Source: Clostridia bacterium (GTDB lineage: Bacteria > Bacillota > Clostridia > Oscillospirales > QAKW01). Taken from it: a DNA stretch of 34,663 nucleotides. A program made the translations under genes and the position numbers. The stretch spans positions 1 through 34,663 of the forward strand of contig JAFUNM010000039.1 in assembly GCA_017482195.1 (NCBI GenBank), read 5' to 3'. The notes under the pieces were generated by a model that saw only the letters and a list, made by a program, of their open reading frames with translations, searched no databases and had not been told where the DNA came from. Positions 6,068 through 14,298 of this stretch are shown here, piece by piece (the stretch's first letter is position 1; every line of letters begins with the position of its first letter).

Positions 6068-7432
6068 ATGGAAAAGGATCTGACACGCGGGTCCATTACA
6101 AAGAATATTGCAGCCTTTTCGGTGCCGGTGTTTTTGACACTGCTGTTTCAGTCGCTGTTTAGCACGGTAGATTCCATGATGACCGGCAATCTCCTGAACG
6201 CTGAGGCACTGGGAAGTGTTGCCTCTTGCGGCAGTATTACTTTTGCGTTTACTTATATTGCCAATGGCTATGCGGTGGGGTATAAGACTGTGACCGGGCA
6301 GTTATACGGTGCCAAAAAGCTCAAAGAGGTGCGGGAGTCGGTCAATACCTCCCTATGCAGTATGATCGCCATCTCCTTGCTGATCACTTTGTTGGGAACG
6401 GTGTTTACGGTGCCTATGCTCAAAGCATTGGGAACGGTGGAAGCCTTTTTGTCCAATGCCATCCTTTACCTGCGCTTGTATTTTCTCGGTATTTCTGCGA
6501 TTATTATTCGCTCCGGTGTGAATAACCTTTATTATGCTCTGGGGGAGACCAAGCTGCCCATGTATTTCCAGGCGGCACAGCTTGGGCTGCATATCGGTCT
6601 GGACTATGTATTGCTGAAATTTACCGGTCTTGGAGTGGTCGGTCTTGCTCTGGCAGGCATCATCAGCCGCACCGTGACCCTTATTCCGCTGACCGTTATT
6701 CTTCTTCGGCGGATGCGGACCTTTCCTAAAGCGAAGAAGTTTTTTTGCCCGGAGATCTTCAAAAAGATCACCGCCCAGGCGATCCCTGCCTGCATCGCCA
6801 ATTCCATCAATTCTCTGGGTTCGCTGCTGGTGACCCGTCTGATCAATTCCTTCGGCGACTATGCCATTACCGCCAATAATATTGTGAGCAACATCAATAA
6901 CATGGTTTATTTGTTTACCAATTCGGTGGCCTCGGCTGCTGGTTCCTTTGCCGCGCAGAATTTCGGTGCCCACAGCCTGCACCGGATCCGCAAATGTGCC
7001 TTGATCTGCTTTGCCATCAATGCGACCTATGGGATTGCCATGATCGTTCTCTTTCAATTTCTGGGCGGGGAGATCGCAGGGCTCTTTATGGGCGGCGATA
7101 CCGATCCGACCCTTTATGAAAATGTATTGACCTATTCCACTCAATACCTCAATATCGTTTCCTGTTTTTATATTGTGTATGGCAGCGGTCATGTCATTAA
7201 TGAGATGCTGCGCTCGGTGGGGAAGATCAAGATCACCGTCATCGCCATGGTGCTGATGATGAGCAGCCGTCTTTTGATCAGTTACGGCCTGGCTTATTTC
7301 ATCGGTGATTCCGCCATCCCCTGGGGCATTGCTGCCTGCTGGATCGCCACCTACGGTTACACCGTCACCTATTTTTTTATTGGGCGCTGGGTGCCTCATA
7401 ATAAAGGTGTAAGAAGGAGGCGAAAAGCATGA
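6068..7432 (+). CDS. MATE family efflux transporter 1
   Basis: A 454-residue membrane protein with about twelve membrane helices in two pseudo-symmetric halves. Such proteins export cationic drugs or metabolites against a Na+ or H+ gradient. The N-terminal FQSLFSTVDSMMTGNLL and AEALGSV are typical of the MATE first helix region. GEPT-like ALGETKLPMYFQ occurs near residue 157 and AIPACIANSINSLGS starts the second half. It starts at 6068 after GGGGGGAAGG and is governed by the leader attenuator. Its stop overlaps the next MATE start in an ATGA, so the two are translated together. It ends in a basic tail (RRRRKA). The substrate is unknown. Confidence 0.93.
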   Translation: MEKDLTRGSITKNIAAFSVPVFLTLLFQSLFSTVDSMMTGNLLNAEALGSVASCGSITFAFTYIANGYAVGYKTVTGQLYGAKKLKEVRESVNTSLCSMIAISLLITLLGTVFTVPMLKALGTVEAFLSNAILYLRLYFLGISAIIIRSGVNNLYYALGETKLPMYFQAAQLGLHIGLDYVLLKFTGLGVVGLALAGIISRTVTLIPLTVILLRRMRTFPKAKKFFCPEIFKKITAQAIPACIANSINSLGSLLVTRLINSFGDYAITANNIVSNINNMVYLFTNSVASAAGSFAAQNFGAHSLHRIRKCALICFAINATYGIAMIVLFQFLGGEIAGLFMGGDTDPTLYENVLTYSTQYLNIVSCFYIVYGSGHVINEMLRSVGKIKITVIAMVLMMSSRLLISYGLAYFIGDSAIPWGIAACWIATYGYTVTYFFIGRWVPHNKGVRRRRKA

Positions 7433-8781
7433 CCAGAGATCTGACCCAAGGCTCTGTATCCAGACAATTGGCATCGGTAACGGTCCCTATGTATCTTACC
7501 ATGCTGTTTCAGTCCATGTTCAGCATTATCGACAGTATGATGGTGGGAAATCTTATCAGTGCCGAGGCGCTGGGAAGTGTCTCCTCCTGCGGCAGTATTA
7601 CGTTTCTTTTCAGTTACGTGGCCAACGGCTATGCCGTAGGCTATAAGATCATTGTGGGCCAGCAATTTGGGGCAAAGAAGTATAAAGAAATGCGGGAGGC
7701 GATCTACACCGCTGTCTGTAGTATGGCGGGTATTTCCCTGATCTGCACCGGCATCGGTGTACCTCTCTCTACCACTTTTTTAAAACTGATGGATACCGTT
7801 CCTGCGTTACTGCCGGGAGCCTCGGTCTATTTGCGGTGGTATTTTGTGGGAATCGCTACCACCGTATTTACGAGCGGCATCAATAATATTTTCTACGCCC
7901 TCGGCGAGACCAGGCTGCCTATGTATTTCCAGATCAGCCAGTCCATCCTCCATGTGATCATGAACTATGTACTGATCCAATACGGAAGGCTGGGGATCCT
8001 GGGACCGGCTATTTCCGGTATCATTACCCGAACGGCGGTACTGATTCCCCTGGCGATCATTCTGCTCAAACGAATGAAAGACTTTCCTGCCGCGTCCCGA
8101 TTTTTCAGTAAGGATGCCTTCAGGAACATTACCGCCCAAGCCATTCCCGCCTGCCTTGCCAACACCATCAATTCCATCGGCAATCTGGCTGTGGCGCGGC
8201 TGGTCAATTCCTTCGGTGCCTATGTGGTGACCGGGAACAGTATCGTCGGAAACATCACCAATATTGTTTATCTTTTCAGTTATGCCACCGCCAATGCGGC
8301 CGGCAGCTTTGCCTCTCAGAATTTCGGAGCTCATTATGTCCGCAGGATCCGGCGGTGTGCCTTGGTCGCGGTACTGATCAACGCCCTTTACGGAGTGCTG
8401 ATCCTGGTGTTGTTTCAATTTTTCGGCGGACAGATCGCCGGAGCCTTTATGGGGGCGGATACCGACCCCGCTCTCTATGAGGAGATCCTTGCTTATTCCA
8501 ATGATTATCTGATGACCTTATCTTATTTCTTTGCGGTCTATTGCTGCGGTCATGTGGTCAATGAGCTGCTGCGTTCGGTGGGAAAGACTAAGATCACTGT
8601 ATGGGCAAATATCATTATGATCATCGTACGGGTCGGTGTCAGCTACGGGTTGGCGTCCGTTATTGGGGAAGGCAGTATCTATTGGGGACTGATCATCACC
8701 TGGTTCGCCACCTACGGCTATACCGCCGCTTATTTCTTCCTCGGCCGATGGATCCCGCATTATAAAGTACTGAAAAAATAA
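7429..8781 (+). CDS. MATE family efflux transporter 2
   Basis: A 450-residue MATE protein, clearly a paralogue of the preceding one: the first 90 residues match at well over half of the positions (for example AEALGSV.SCGSITF and ANGYAVGYK). The same helices and the ALGETRLPMYFQ motif are present. AAGGAGG precedes the ATG, which lies in an ATGA overlap with gene 1. It probably arose by tandem duplication, with both copies kept intact. MATE pumps normally act as single chains, so the pair may cover different substrates, or work as a pair. A terminator follows at once. Confidence 0.93.
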   Translation: MTRDLTQGSVSRQLASVTVPMYLTMLFQSMFSIIDSMMVGNLISAEALGSVSSCGSITFLFSYVANGYAVGYKIIVGQQFGAKKYKEMREAIYTAVCSMAGISLICTGIGVPLSTTFLKLMDTVPALLPGASVYLRWYFVGIATTVFTSGINNIFYALGETRLPMYFQISQSILHVIMNYVLIQYGRLGILGPAISGIITRTAVLIPLAIILLKRMKDFPAASRFFSKDAFRNITAQAIPACLANTINSIGNLAVARLVNSFGAYVVTGNSIVGNITNIVYLFSYATANAAGSFASQNFGAHYVRRIRRCALVAVLINALYGVLILVLFQFFGGQIAGAFMGADTDPALYEEILAYSNDYLMTLSYFFAVYCCGHVVNELLRSVGKTKITVWANIIMIIVRVGVSYGLASVIGEGSIYWGLIITWFATYGYTAAYFFLGRWIPHYKVLKK

Positions 8782-8811
8782 CAGAAAGCCGCCCTACAGG
8801 GCGGCTTTCTG
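8782..8811. terminator. Bidirectional terminator between MATE and the lipoprotein gene
   Basis: A perfect 14-bp inverted repeat (8782-8795 / 8798-8811) with GC-rich core GCCGCCCT. It separates two convergent operons. Confidence 0.85.
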
Positions 8812-8815
8812 TTGG

Positions 8816-10174
8816 TTAGGTTTCAAAATAAACGGGATTGTTGCCGTAGTCGTGTTCAACCTGATACTGGGAGTAGTCGGCGTTGGTGTTAATGCGAACT
8901 TCGGCGACGAGTCCGAAGTGGTCGGAGATATGACCCGGCTGTACATTTTCATCGGTGTTGCCGTAGGTGGTATAGTCAAAGCCGTAGTAATCTAATGCCA
9001 TGTTGGGGTTGGGCTTTGCCATGATATAGTCGATCTGTGGAGTTTTATAATTGACAGCAGGAAGATCGGCGGCCTCTGCCTCAAAGGCCAGGTTGTGGCC
9101 ACTGCCCATGCCGCCTAGGGTACAGAGCGAATCGTCATACATATTCATCGCCATATCCCGAAGATCCAGAATGGCAGAAAAGTCCATCATTCCCTGATAG
9201 CCGGCCTGACGGTAATAGGTGTTCATATCACCACCCACAAAGGCGTAGGCATCGGGATCCATCTCATTAAAGAGATCGATATACAGCTGCGTGGAAGGAA
9301 TGACCGATTCGGCATCACCCAACGCATAATGAGTGCTGTAGCAATAGAATTCCTCATCGCTGCCCTTCACCTTCAGTTTGACCCAGGAAGAGATACGGTA
9401 ATCCCCTTCGCTGGTGGCACCAAAGCTGAGAGATTGAGACTTAGGAGTTTCAGACAGCCAGAAATAACCCTGGTTTAATTCCTCATATTTAGCGGTCTTA
9501 TACAGTACGGGGGTACAGGAGGGGACCGTTACGGCAGTAACACCCTCGGCGGCATAATGCCAGACCATGGTGTACGTGTTTTTAAAATATTCATCCTCCT
9601 GGAAATATTCGATCCAGGCGGGGGTACATTCCTGAGCGAAGATAATGTCGGGATCCTGGGCCTTGACCAGGGACTTAAAACGGCGGGTACGAAAGTAAAT
9701 ACCGGTGCGGGTGTTCTCGATCAGCACGTTCTTTTGATTGCCGGAGGTCTTAAGGTTCTGGGACAGCATCTTGATCTTGACGCCGCTGGATTCTTTTTCC
9801 ACCGGAGCAGTTTTATCATCGGCAGGTTCTTCGTTCTGATCATCGGCAGGGTCCTTGGAGTCCTCGTCGGTAGGGGAATCCTCTTTGCCGTCAGCAGCTT
9901 CGTCCTTCTTGTCGTCTGCAGACTCGTCCTCCTTGGAATCCTCATCGTTCTTATCGTCTGCAGGTTCCTTGGTGTCCTCGTCGGCCGGCTCATCATCGTC
10001 CTTTGCGGGCGTGCTGTTGATATCGTCATCGTTAATGTCGGTATCGTCCTGTTCCACAAAGTCATCAATGGCTGCGGTGGAACCCCCATCGTCTTTGTTG
10101 CTCTTGCAGCTGCAGACCATGGTGAGGGTCATCAGAGCAATCAGCAGCAGTGCGATCCATTTTTTCATTTTCAT
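8816..10174 (-). CDS. Lipoprotein with endonuclease/exonuclease/phosphatase domain
   Basis: A 452-residue exported protein. Residues 1-23 are a lipoprotein signal, with lipobox V-C-S-C and lipidated Cys23 expected. Residues about 36-130 are a low-complexity acidic stalk built from repeats around EPADD, DEDSK and ADDKKDE. From about 132 on is an EEP-fold domain, with the expected Mg-site motifs SQNLK, AQEC (Glu), GGDMNTY and SDHFG. Families with this fold cleave nucleic acids or phosphodiesters of lipids and inositol phosphates. It would act outside the membrane. AAGGAG lies nine bases before the chosen ATG. It is the last gene of an operon with DUF362 and DUF554, separated by only 21 bases. 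The substrate is unknown. Confidence 0.82.
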   Translation of the reverse strand: MKMKKWIALLLIALMTLTMVCSCKSNKDDGGSTAAIDDFVEQDDTDINDDDINSTPAKDDDEPADEDTKEPADDKNDEDSKEDESADDKKDEAADGKEDSPTDEDSKDPADDQNEEPADDKTAPVEKESSGVKIKMLSQNLKTSGNQKNVLIENTRTGIYFRTRRFKSLVKAQDPDIIFAQECTPAWIEYFQEDEYFKNTYTMVWHYAAEGVTAVTVPSCTPVLYKTAKYEELNQGYFWLSETPKSQSLSFGATSEGDYRISSWVKLKVKGSDEEFYCYSTHYALGDAESVIPSTQLYIDLFNEMDPDAYAFVGGDMNTYYRQAGYQGMMDFSAILDLRDMAMNMYDDSLCTLGGMGSGHNLAFEAEAADLPAVNYKTPQIDYIMAKPNPNMALDYYGFDYTTYGNTDENVQPGHISDHFGLVAEVRINTNADYSQYQVEHDYGNNPVYFET

Positions 10175-10195
10175 CTCATTCTTCTCCTTGAAAAT

Positions 10196-11341
10196 TTATT
10201 TTAATAAACATTTTGCTAAAAAAGGTCGTTGTACCTTCATGGCTCCCTTGGGACAGAATTCCTGACAGCAGAAGCAACGGATGCACTTTTTGCGGTCGAT
10301 CTTGGGCTTTCTGTCGATCATCTCAATGGCATCGGCGGGGCAGATCTTAAAGCACTCCTTGCAGCCGATGCATTCGGCAGGATAGAGATGGGGCACCGAT
10401 GCCAGCGCCTTATCCATTACACTTGCGCTGATTTTGCCAAAGAAGGTATTGCTGTCTCGATGGAAGCGCAGGCTTTTGGCACGCTCCACCAATTGATAAT
10501 CGGGAATGATCTTCTCTTTCCATTGCACCCCAACGGTGGAAATTTTGTCAATATCCTCGGGGATCAGTCGCCGCTTGACGGCAGCCTTTAAGGTGGGCAC
10601 TTCCTCGGGGGTAAGCCCTATGAGAGCCGCGCCGATGCGATCGCAGGCGTGAGGATTATCCGAGGCCAGCAAAAGACCTACCGTGCGGGGAACGCCGGCA
10701 GTAGGTCCGTTGCCTTCCATGCCCACCACCGCATCCACAATGTTTAAGCGGGGCTTAAAATATTCATTGAGGTCAAGGATCATATCTGCAAACTGCAGTG
10801 GATCGGGAAACCGGTAATGATACTCCGGCTTTACGGTGCCGGGTACCGTGCCGAACATATTTTTGGCGGCACAGCTCAAACTCATCATTCCGTGGGTCTT
10901 GAGCTTGCAGAAATTGATGATGGCATCCATTTCATCCAACCAGCCGGTGTAGGTAAAGGTCTTGGCAGCGTGGGCCTTTGGAAACTGCGCCTCCCGGACT
11001 GAAAAATCACGGTTGAGCTTTGCACCTGCCCGCTCTACCTCTTTCATGCCGGTGGCGGCATAAACTCGGTCCAGATAAGCAGCGGTATAGATGCCGCCGG
11101 GGCTGTCGCCCAGCGTGACCTCCGCTCCTTTTTCCTTCAGCATTCCCGCCAGAGCGCAAAGGAGAGCCGGATGGGTGGTGCCGGCGGCCTCCGGTTTCAT
11201 AAAGGTAACAAGATTGGCCTTGATGCCTACTTTCATACCGGGTGTGACCCAATCAAGACCGCCCAAAGGCGTCAGCAGGGCAGAAAGCGCTTTTTCTACC
11301 TCAGCCTGTTCATAGCTTTTACATTCAACAACAGAAACCAT
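10196..11341 (-). CDS. DUF362 protein with two [4Fe-4S] ferredoxin motifs
   Basis: A 381-residue cytoplasmic protein. Residues 1-290 match the DUF362 domain (PF04015): KVGIKANLV, TTHPALL, GDSPGG, INFCKLKTHGMMSLSCAAKN and NIVDAVVGMEGNGPTAG. The C-terminal 65 residues hold two ferredoxin clusters, CIGCKECFKICP and CIRCFCCQEFCP, enough for two [4Fe-4S] centres. The exact role of the family is unknown. The ferredoxin tail implies electron transfer. The ATG directly follows the DUF554 stop (TAAATG), so the two are cotranscribed and probably coupled. Confidence 0.88.
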   Translation of the reverse strand: MVSVVECKSYEQAEVEKALSALLTPLGGLDWVTPGMKVGIKANLVTFMKPEAAGTTHPALLCALAGMLKEKGAEVTLGDSPGGIYTAAYLDRVYAATGMKEVERAGAKLNRDFSVREAQFPKAHAAKTFTYTGWLDEMDAIINFCKLKTHGMMSLSCAAKNMFGTVPGTVKPEYHYRFPDPLQFADMILDLNEYFKPRLNIVDAVVGMEGNGPTAGVPRTVGLLLASDNPHACDRIGAALIGLTPEEVPTLKAAVKRRLIPEDIDKISTVGVQWKEKIIPDYQLVERAKSLRFHRDSNTFFGKISASVMDKALASVPHLYPAECIGCKECFKICPADAIEMIDRKPKIDRKKCIRCFCCQEFCPKGAMKVQRPFLAKCLLK

Positions 11342-12028
11342 TTACAGCACCGGACAAAGGGCCAGCGGCAGAAAGCAGGCAGGAATAAAATTGACTACTT
11401 TAATCTTGGTGAGCCCCAGCATATTAAGGGCAATGGCAATGATTAAAAGAGAACCCACACAACTCATTTCGCCGATCATGGCGTCGGTCAAAAAGACAGC
11501 AATGGCACTTCCGCCTAAGGCAATGATGCCCTGATAGGCAAAGCAGGCGACTCCCGCAAAGGCAACGCCGATCCCCAAGGTGGAGGCCATGATCATGCAG
11601 GATACAAAGTCGATCAAAGACTTGGCAAAGATGGTGGAATGGTCGCCGCGGATGCCGCTGTCCAGCGCACCGGTGATGGCCATTGCGCCCACGCAGACCA
11701 GCAAGGTGGCGGTGACAAAGCCTTCTCCGAAGGTGGAGCCGCTTTCTCCCTTCGTCAGTTTCTTTTGCATAAAATCGCCGAAGCGGTTTAAGTACTTGTC
11801 TAAATCGATCCAATGCCCCAGGGCACCGCCTACCGCGATAGAAATGATAGGGATCAGGAAATTCTCGCTGTCGAAAATACCTTTGATGCCGATGGCCATG
11901 ACGCAGAGGGCCATCCCCTGCATGACACCGCCGCTGATCCGTTCGGGTAACCCTTTTTTTAATAATACGCCGATCAGCGCGCCGACAATGATGGCGACGC
12001 CGTTGACCGCGCTGCTGTAAAGAACCAT
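11342..12028 (-). CDS. DUF554 family membrane protein
   Basis: A 228-residue protein with about seven hydrophobic segments and Gly/Ala-rich helices. It starts VNGVAIIVGALIGVLLKKGLPERIS and has the segments SGGVMQGMALCVMAIGIKG and DFVSCMIMASTLGIGVAFA, which identify the DUF554 family (YdfK/YqgA-like), a putative transporter or channel of unknown substrate. It is the first gene of a three-gene operon, with a TTGACT-N17-TATTCT promoter at 12065-12093. Its partners (ferredoxin-like DUF362 and a surface lipoprotein) give no clear substrate. Confidence 0.88.
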   Translation of the reverse strand: MVLYSSAVNGVAIIVGALIGVLLKKGLPERISGGVMQGMALCVMAIGIKGIFDSENFLIPIISIAVGGALGHWIDLDKYLNRFGDFMQKKLTKGESGSTFGEGFVTATLLVCVGAMAITGALDSGIRGDHSTIFAKSLIDFVSCMIMASTLGIGVAFAGVACFAYQGIIALGGSAIAVFLTDAMIGEMSCVGSLLIIAIALNMLGLTKIKVVNFIPACFLPLALCPVL

Positions 12029-12064
12029 AATTATTTACCTCAGTTTAGGTTTAATCTAACTTAA

Positions 12065-12093
12065 AGAATAATACTTCTCTTTATAAAAGTCAA
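12065..12093 (-). promoter_or_regulatory. Promoter of the DUF554-DUF362-lipoprotein operon
   Basis: On the minus strand TTGACT (12088-12093), 17 bases, TATTCT (12065-12070). An imperfect TTAG-N7-CTAA sequence lies just downstream, near 12043-12057. Confidence 0.7.
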
Positions 12094-12101
12094 TAAAAAA
12101 T

Positions 12102-12131
12102 AAAAGCGTGCATCCCTGGATGCACGCTTTT
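12102..12131. terminator. Terminator of the isomerase/epimerase gene
   Basis: A 14-bp stem (12102-12115 / 12118-12131) with A/T flanks on both sides. On the minus strand it ends the gene at 12135-12956. Confidence 0.88.
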
Positions 12132-12134
12132 TGC

Positions 12135-12956
12135 TTATTCATTTACCGTCTTTAAATAGTCGATGCTGGCTTTGGCACACTCCATGGGAGTAAGACCCAT
12201 ACTGGGTTCATCCTGCTCCACTACCAGCCATTCAGCGCCCGCTTGCTTGCAGGCTTTTAAGATGCGGGGCAGATCCTGCATGCCTTTGCCCAAGGGACGG
12301 AATTCAAAGGAATTTTCTTCCTTCTTTTCTGCCGGTTCAATACCGATCAGTTCGTAGAGAGCGCCGGTGGTCTCGCCGCTTTTATAATAGTCCTTTAAAT
12401 GGACGATGGGGCAGCGGTTTGCATATTTGCGGATGTAATCGGCAGGGTTTTCGCCGCCGATGGCTACCCAGCAAACATCCAGCTCTGTTTGCAGAAGGTC
12501 GGCGGGGATCAGCCGGTAGAGCATATCCAGAGCATATTCACCGTCGATCTTCATGAATTCAAAATCATGATTATGATAGAGCATTTTCAGTCCTGCTTCC
12601 TTGGCAGACTTGCAGACCTGCTCCACCTCTCGGATGGTCTCCCGATAGTCCCGCACCTGGGGCTGAATGGCAGGGGGCAGATAGGGAACGGTCACATATT
12701 CTACCTCCATGTCACGGTAAACCTCAAAGGTTTCAACAGGGCTGGCTAACATATCCTGCAGAGGCACATGGGCAGAAATGGGGGTAAGGCCCAGTTCCTT
12801 GCAGATGGCTTTGACTACTTTGGGATCGTGACCCTGAAAACGGGCGAACTCCACACCGTCGTAGCCCATCTCTTTGACTTTTTCCAGCGTACCGCGCAGA
12901 TCTTCCTTCAAATCGTTGCGCACCGAATAAAGCTGTAATGCAACGGGAAATGCCAT
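12135..12956 (-). CDS. Sugar phosphate isomerase/epimerase family protein
   Basis: A 273-residue TIM-barrel enzyme of the xylose-isomerase-like AP-endonuclease-2 superfamily (PF01261). It starts AFPVALQLYSVR and MGYDGVEF, followed by metal-site segments HNHDFEF, ELDVCW, HLKDYY and VEQDEP. Such proteins isomerize or epimerize keto-sugars or inositols with a divalent metal. The start at 12956 is chosen because AAGGAGG stands eight bases before it; a longer frame to 13028 has no ribosome binding site and would cover the promoter. It is a single-gene unit with its own promoter and terminator. The exact substrate cannot be inferred. Confidence 0.87.
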   Translation of the reverse strand: MAFPVALQLYSVRNDLKEDLRGTLEKVKEMGYDGVEFARFQGHDPKVVKAICKELGLTPISAHVPLQDMLASPVETFEVYRDMEVEYVTVPYLPPAIQPQVRDYRETIREVEQVCKSAKEAGLKMLYHNHDFEFMKIDGEYALDMLYRLIPADLLQTELDVCWVAIGGENPADYIRKYANRCPIVHLKDYYKSGETTGALYELIGIEPAEKKEENSFEFRPLGKGMQDLPRILKACKQAGAEWLVVEQDEPSMGLTPMECAKASIDYLKTVNE

Positions 12957-12990
12957 AATATCATCCTCCTTGGCTAGATTTCTTAATTGC

Positions 12991-13019
12991 ATTTTATCGA
13001 AATGAATCAAAGAATACAA
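12991..13019 (-). promoter_or_regulatory. Promoter of the isomerase/epimerase gene
   Basis: On the minus strand TTGTAT (13014-13019), 17 bases, TAAAAT (12991-12996), about 35 bases before the start codon. Confidence 0.65.
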
Positions 13020-13141
13020 GTCATACAACTGAAATTTGCAGACAAATATTGCTAAAGAGGCGTTTTATGGGCAAAAATGAACCAAAAGTATGTGAAAAGT
13101 CCCTCGATTTTGATATATAATAGCAAAACTTAAAAAAACAC

Positions 13142-13170
13142 TTGTAATGATGAAAAAAATTTTATATAAT
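13142..13170 (+). promoter_or_regulatory. Promoter of the GAPDH gene
   Basis: TTGTAA (13142-13147), 17 bases, TATAAT (13165-13170) in a very AT-rich tract. A second TATAAT at 13116-13121 has no good -35. Confidence 0.7.
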
Positions 13171-13213
13171 AATGGATGGTAAAATAAAAAATCATTTTTA
13201 GGAGGATATAAAA

Positions 13214-14227
13214 ATGTCTGTTAAAGTTGCTATTAATGGTTTCGGTAGAATCGGCCGTCTGGCTTTCCGTCAGATGTTCGGCGCTGAAGGTTATGAGATC
13301 GTTGCCATCAACGACCTGACCGATGCAAAGATGCTGGCTCATCTGCTGAAGTATGACTCCGCTCAGGGTCGTTATGACGGTCATGAGGTTGTCGCCGGTG
13401 AGAGCGATATCACCGTTGACGGCAAGACCATCAAGATCTACGCTGAGAAGAACGCTGCTGATCTGCCCTGGGGCGAGATCGGCGTAGATGTTGTTCTGGA
13501 GTGTACCGGCTTCTATTGCTCTAAGGAGAAGGCTTCCGCTCATATCACCGCCGGTGCTAAGAAGGTTGTTATCTCTGCTCCCGCAGGCAATGATCTGCCC
13601 ACCGTTGTTTACAGCGTAAACGAGAACACCCTGACCAAGGAAGACACCATCATTTCCGCTGCTTCCTGCACCACCAACTGCCTGGCTCCCATGGCAAAGG
13701 CTCTGAACGATTACGCTCCCATCCAGAGCGGTATCATGACCACCGTTCATGCTTATACCGGCGACCAGATGGTTCTGGATGGCCCCCACAGAAAGGGCGA
13801 CCTCAGACGTGCCCGTGCTGCCGCTGTTAATATCGTTCCCAACTCCACCGGTGCTGCTAAGGCCATCGGTCTGGTTATCCCCGAACTGAACGGCAAGCTG
13901 ATCGGTTCTGCTCAGCGTGTGCCTGTTCCCACCGGCTCCACCACCCTGCTGGTTGCCGTTGTGAAGGGTAAGGATATCACTAAGGAAGGCATCAATGCTG
14001 CTATGAAGGCTGCTTCTTCCGCTTCCTTCGGTTACACCGAGGAGCAGCTGGTTTCCTCCGATATCGTTGGTATCACCTACGGTTCTCTCTTTGATGCTAC
14101 CCAGACCATGGTTGCTAAGATCGACGAGGATACCTATCAGGTTCAGGTTGTATCCTGGTACGACAATGAGAACAGCTACACCAGCCAGATGGTTCGCACC
14201 ATCAAGTATTTCGCTGAGCTGGCATAA
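13214..14227 (+). CDS. gap: Glyceraldehyde-3-phosphate dehydrogenase, NAD-dependent (glycolytic)
   Basis: A 337-residue GAPDH that oxidizes and phosphorylates glyceraldehyde 3-phosphate. NGFGRIGR near residue 8 is the NAD-binding loop. AINDLTD places an Asp near position 34, as in NAD-specific glycolytic enzymes. Catalytic Cys152 lies in SCTTNC, and the catalytic His lies in [16 protein letters not shown] lies eight bases before the ATG. Codon use is visibly more biased than in neighbours (repeated GGT/GTT/CTG/AAG/TCC), a sign of very high expression. It stands alone with its own promoter and terminator and not in a pgk-tpi cluster. Confidence 0.97.
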   Translation: MSVKVAINGFGRIGRLAFRQMFGAEGYEIVAINDLTDAKMLAHLLKYDSAQGRYDGHEVVAGESDITVDGKTIKIYAEKNAADLPWGEIGVDVVLECTGFYCSKEKASAHITAGAKKVVISAPAGNDLPTVVYSVNENTLTKEDTIISAASCTTNCLAPMAKALNDYAPIQSGIMTTVHAYTGDQMVLDGPHRKGDLRRARAAAVNIVPNSTGAAKAIGLVIPELNGKLIGSAQRVPVPTGSTTLLVAVVKGKDITKEGINAAMKAASSASFGYTEEQLVSSDIVGITYGSLFDATQTMVAKIDEDTYQVQVVSWYDNENSYTSQMVRTIKYFAELA

Positions 14228-14249
14228 TTCTGTCTCAACTGAAATTTCT

Positions 14250-14285
14250 GTGCGGAGTGCTCTTGCACTCCGCACAACTTGTTTT
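14250..14285 (+). terminator. Terminator of the GAPDH gene
   Basis: An 11-bp GC-rich stem (14250-14260 / 14265-14275), loop TCTT, followed by AACTTGTTTTT. The T-run is delayed, so some readthrough into the YbaK gene is possible; no other promoter is evident for that gene. Confidence 0.75.
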
Positions 14286-14298
14286 TAAGGAGTATCTT

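Noticed and set aside
6353..7474. A 373-codon minus-strand frame across the first MATE gene
   Set aside because: His/Asp/Gly-rich translation with no family pattern, fully antisense to a clear MATE gene.
9557..10204. A hydrophobic plus-strand frame across the lipoprotein gene
   Set aside because: It is the mirror of the acidic repeats (GAC/GAT read backward gives Val/Ile). No ribosome site, and the minus-strand gene is well supported.
12040..12060. TTAG-N7-CTAA before the DUF554 operon as another site of the DUF3793 regulator
   Set aside because: Spacing and arms differ from the 18-bp palindrome, and the tract is AT-rich, so a chance match is likely.
13130..14275. A 381-codon open frame on the minus strand across the GAPDH gene
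   Set aside because: It is a by-product of the strong codon bias of GAPDH. It is low-complexity, has no ribosome site and covers the GAPDH promoter and terminator.
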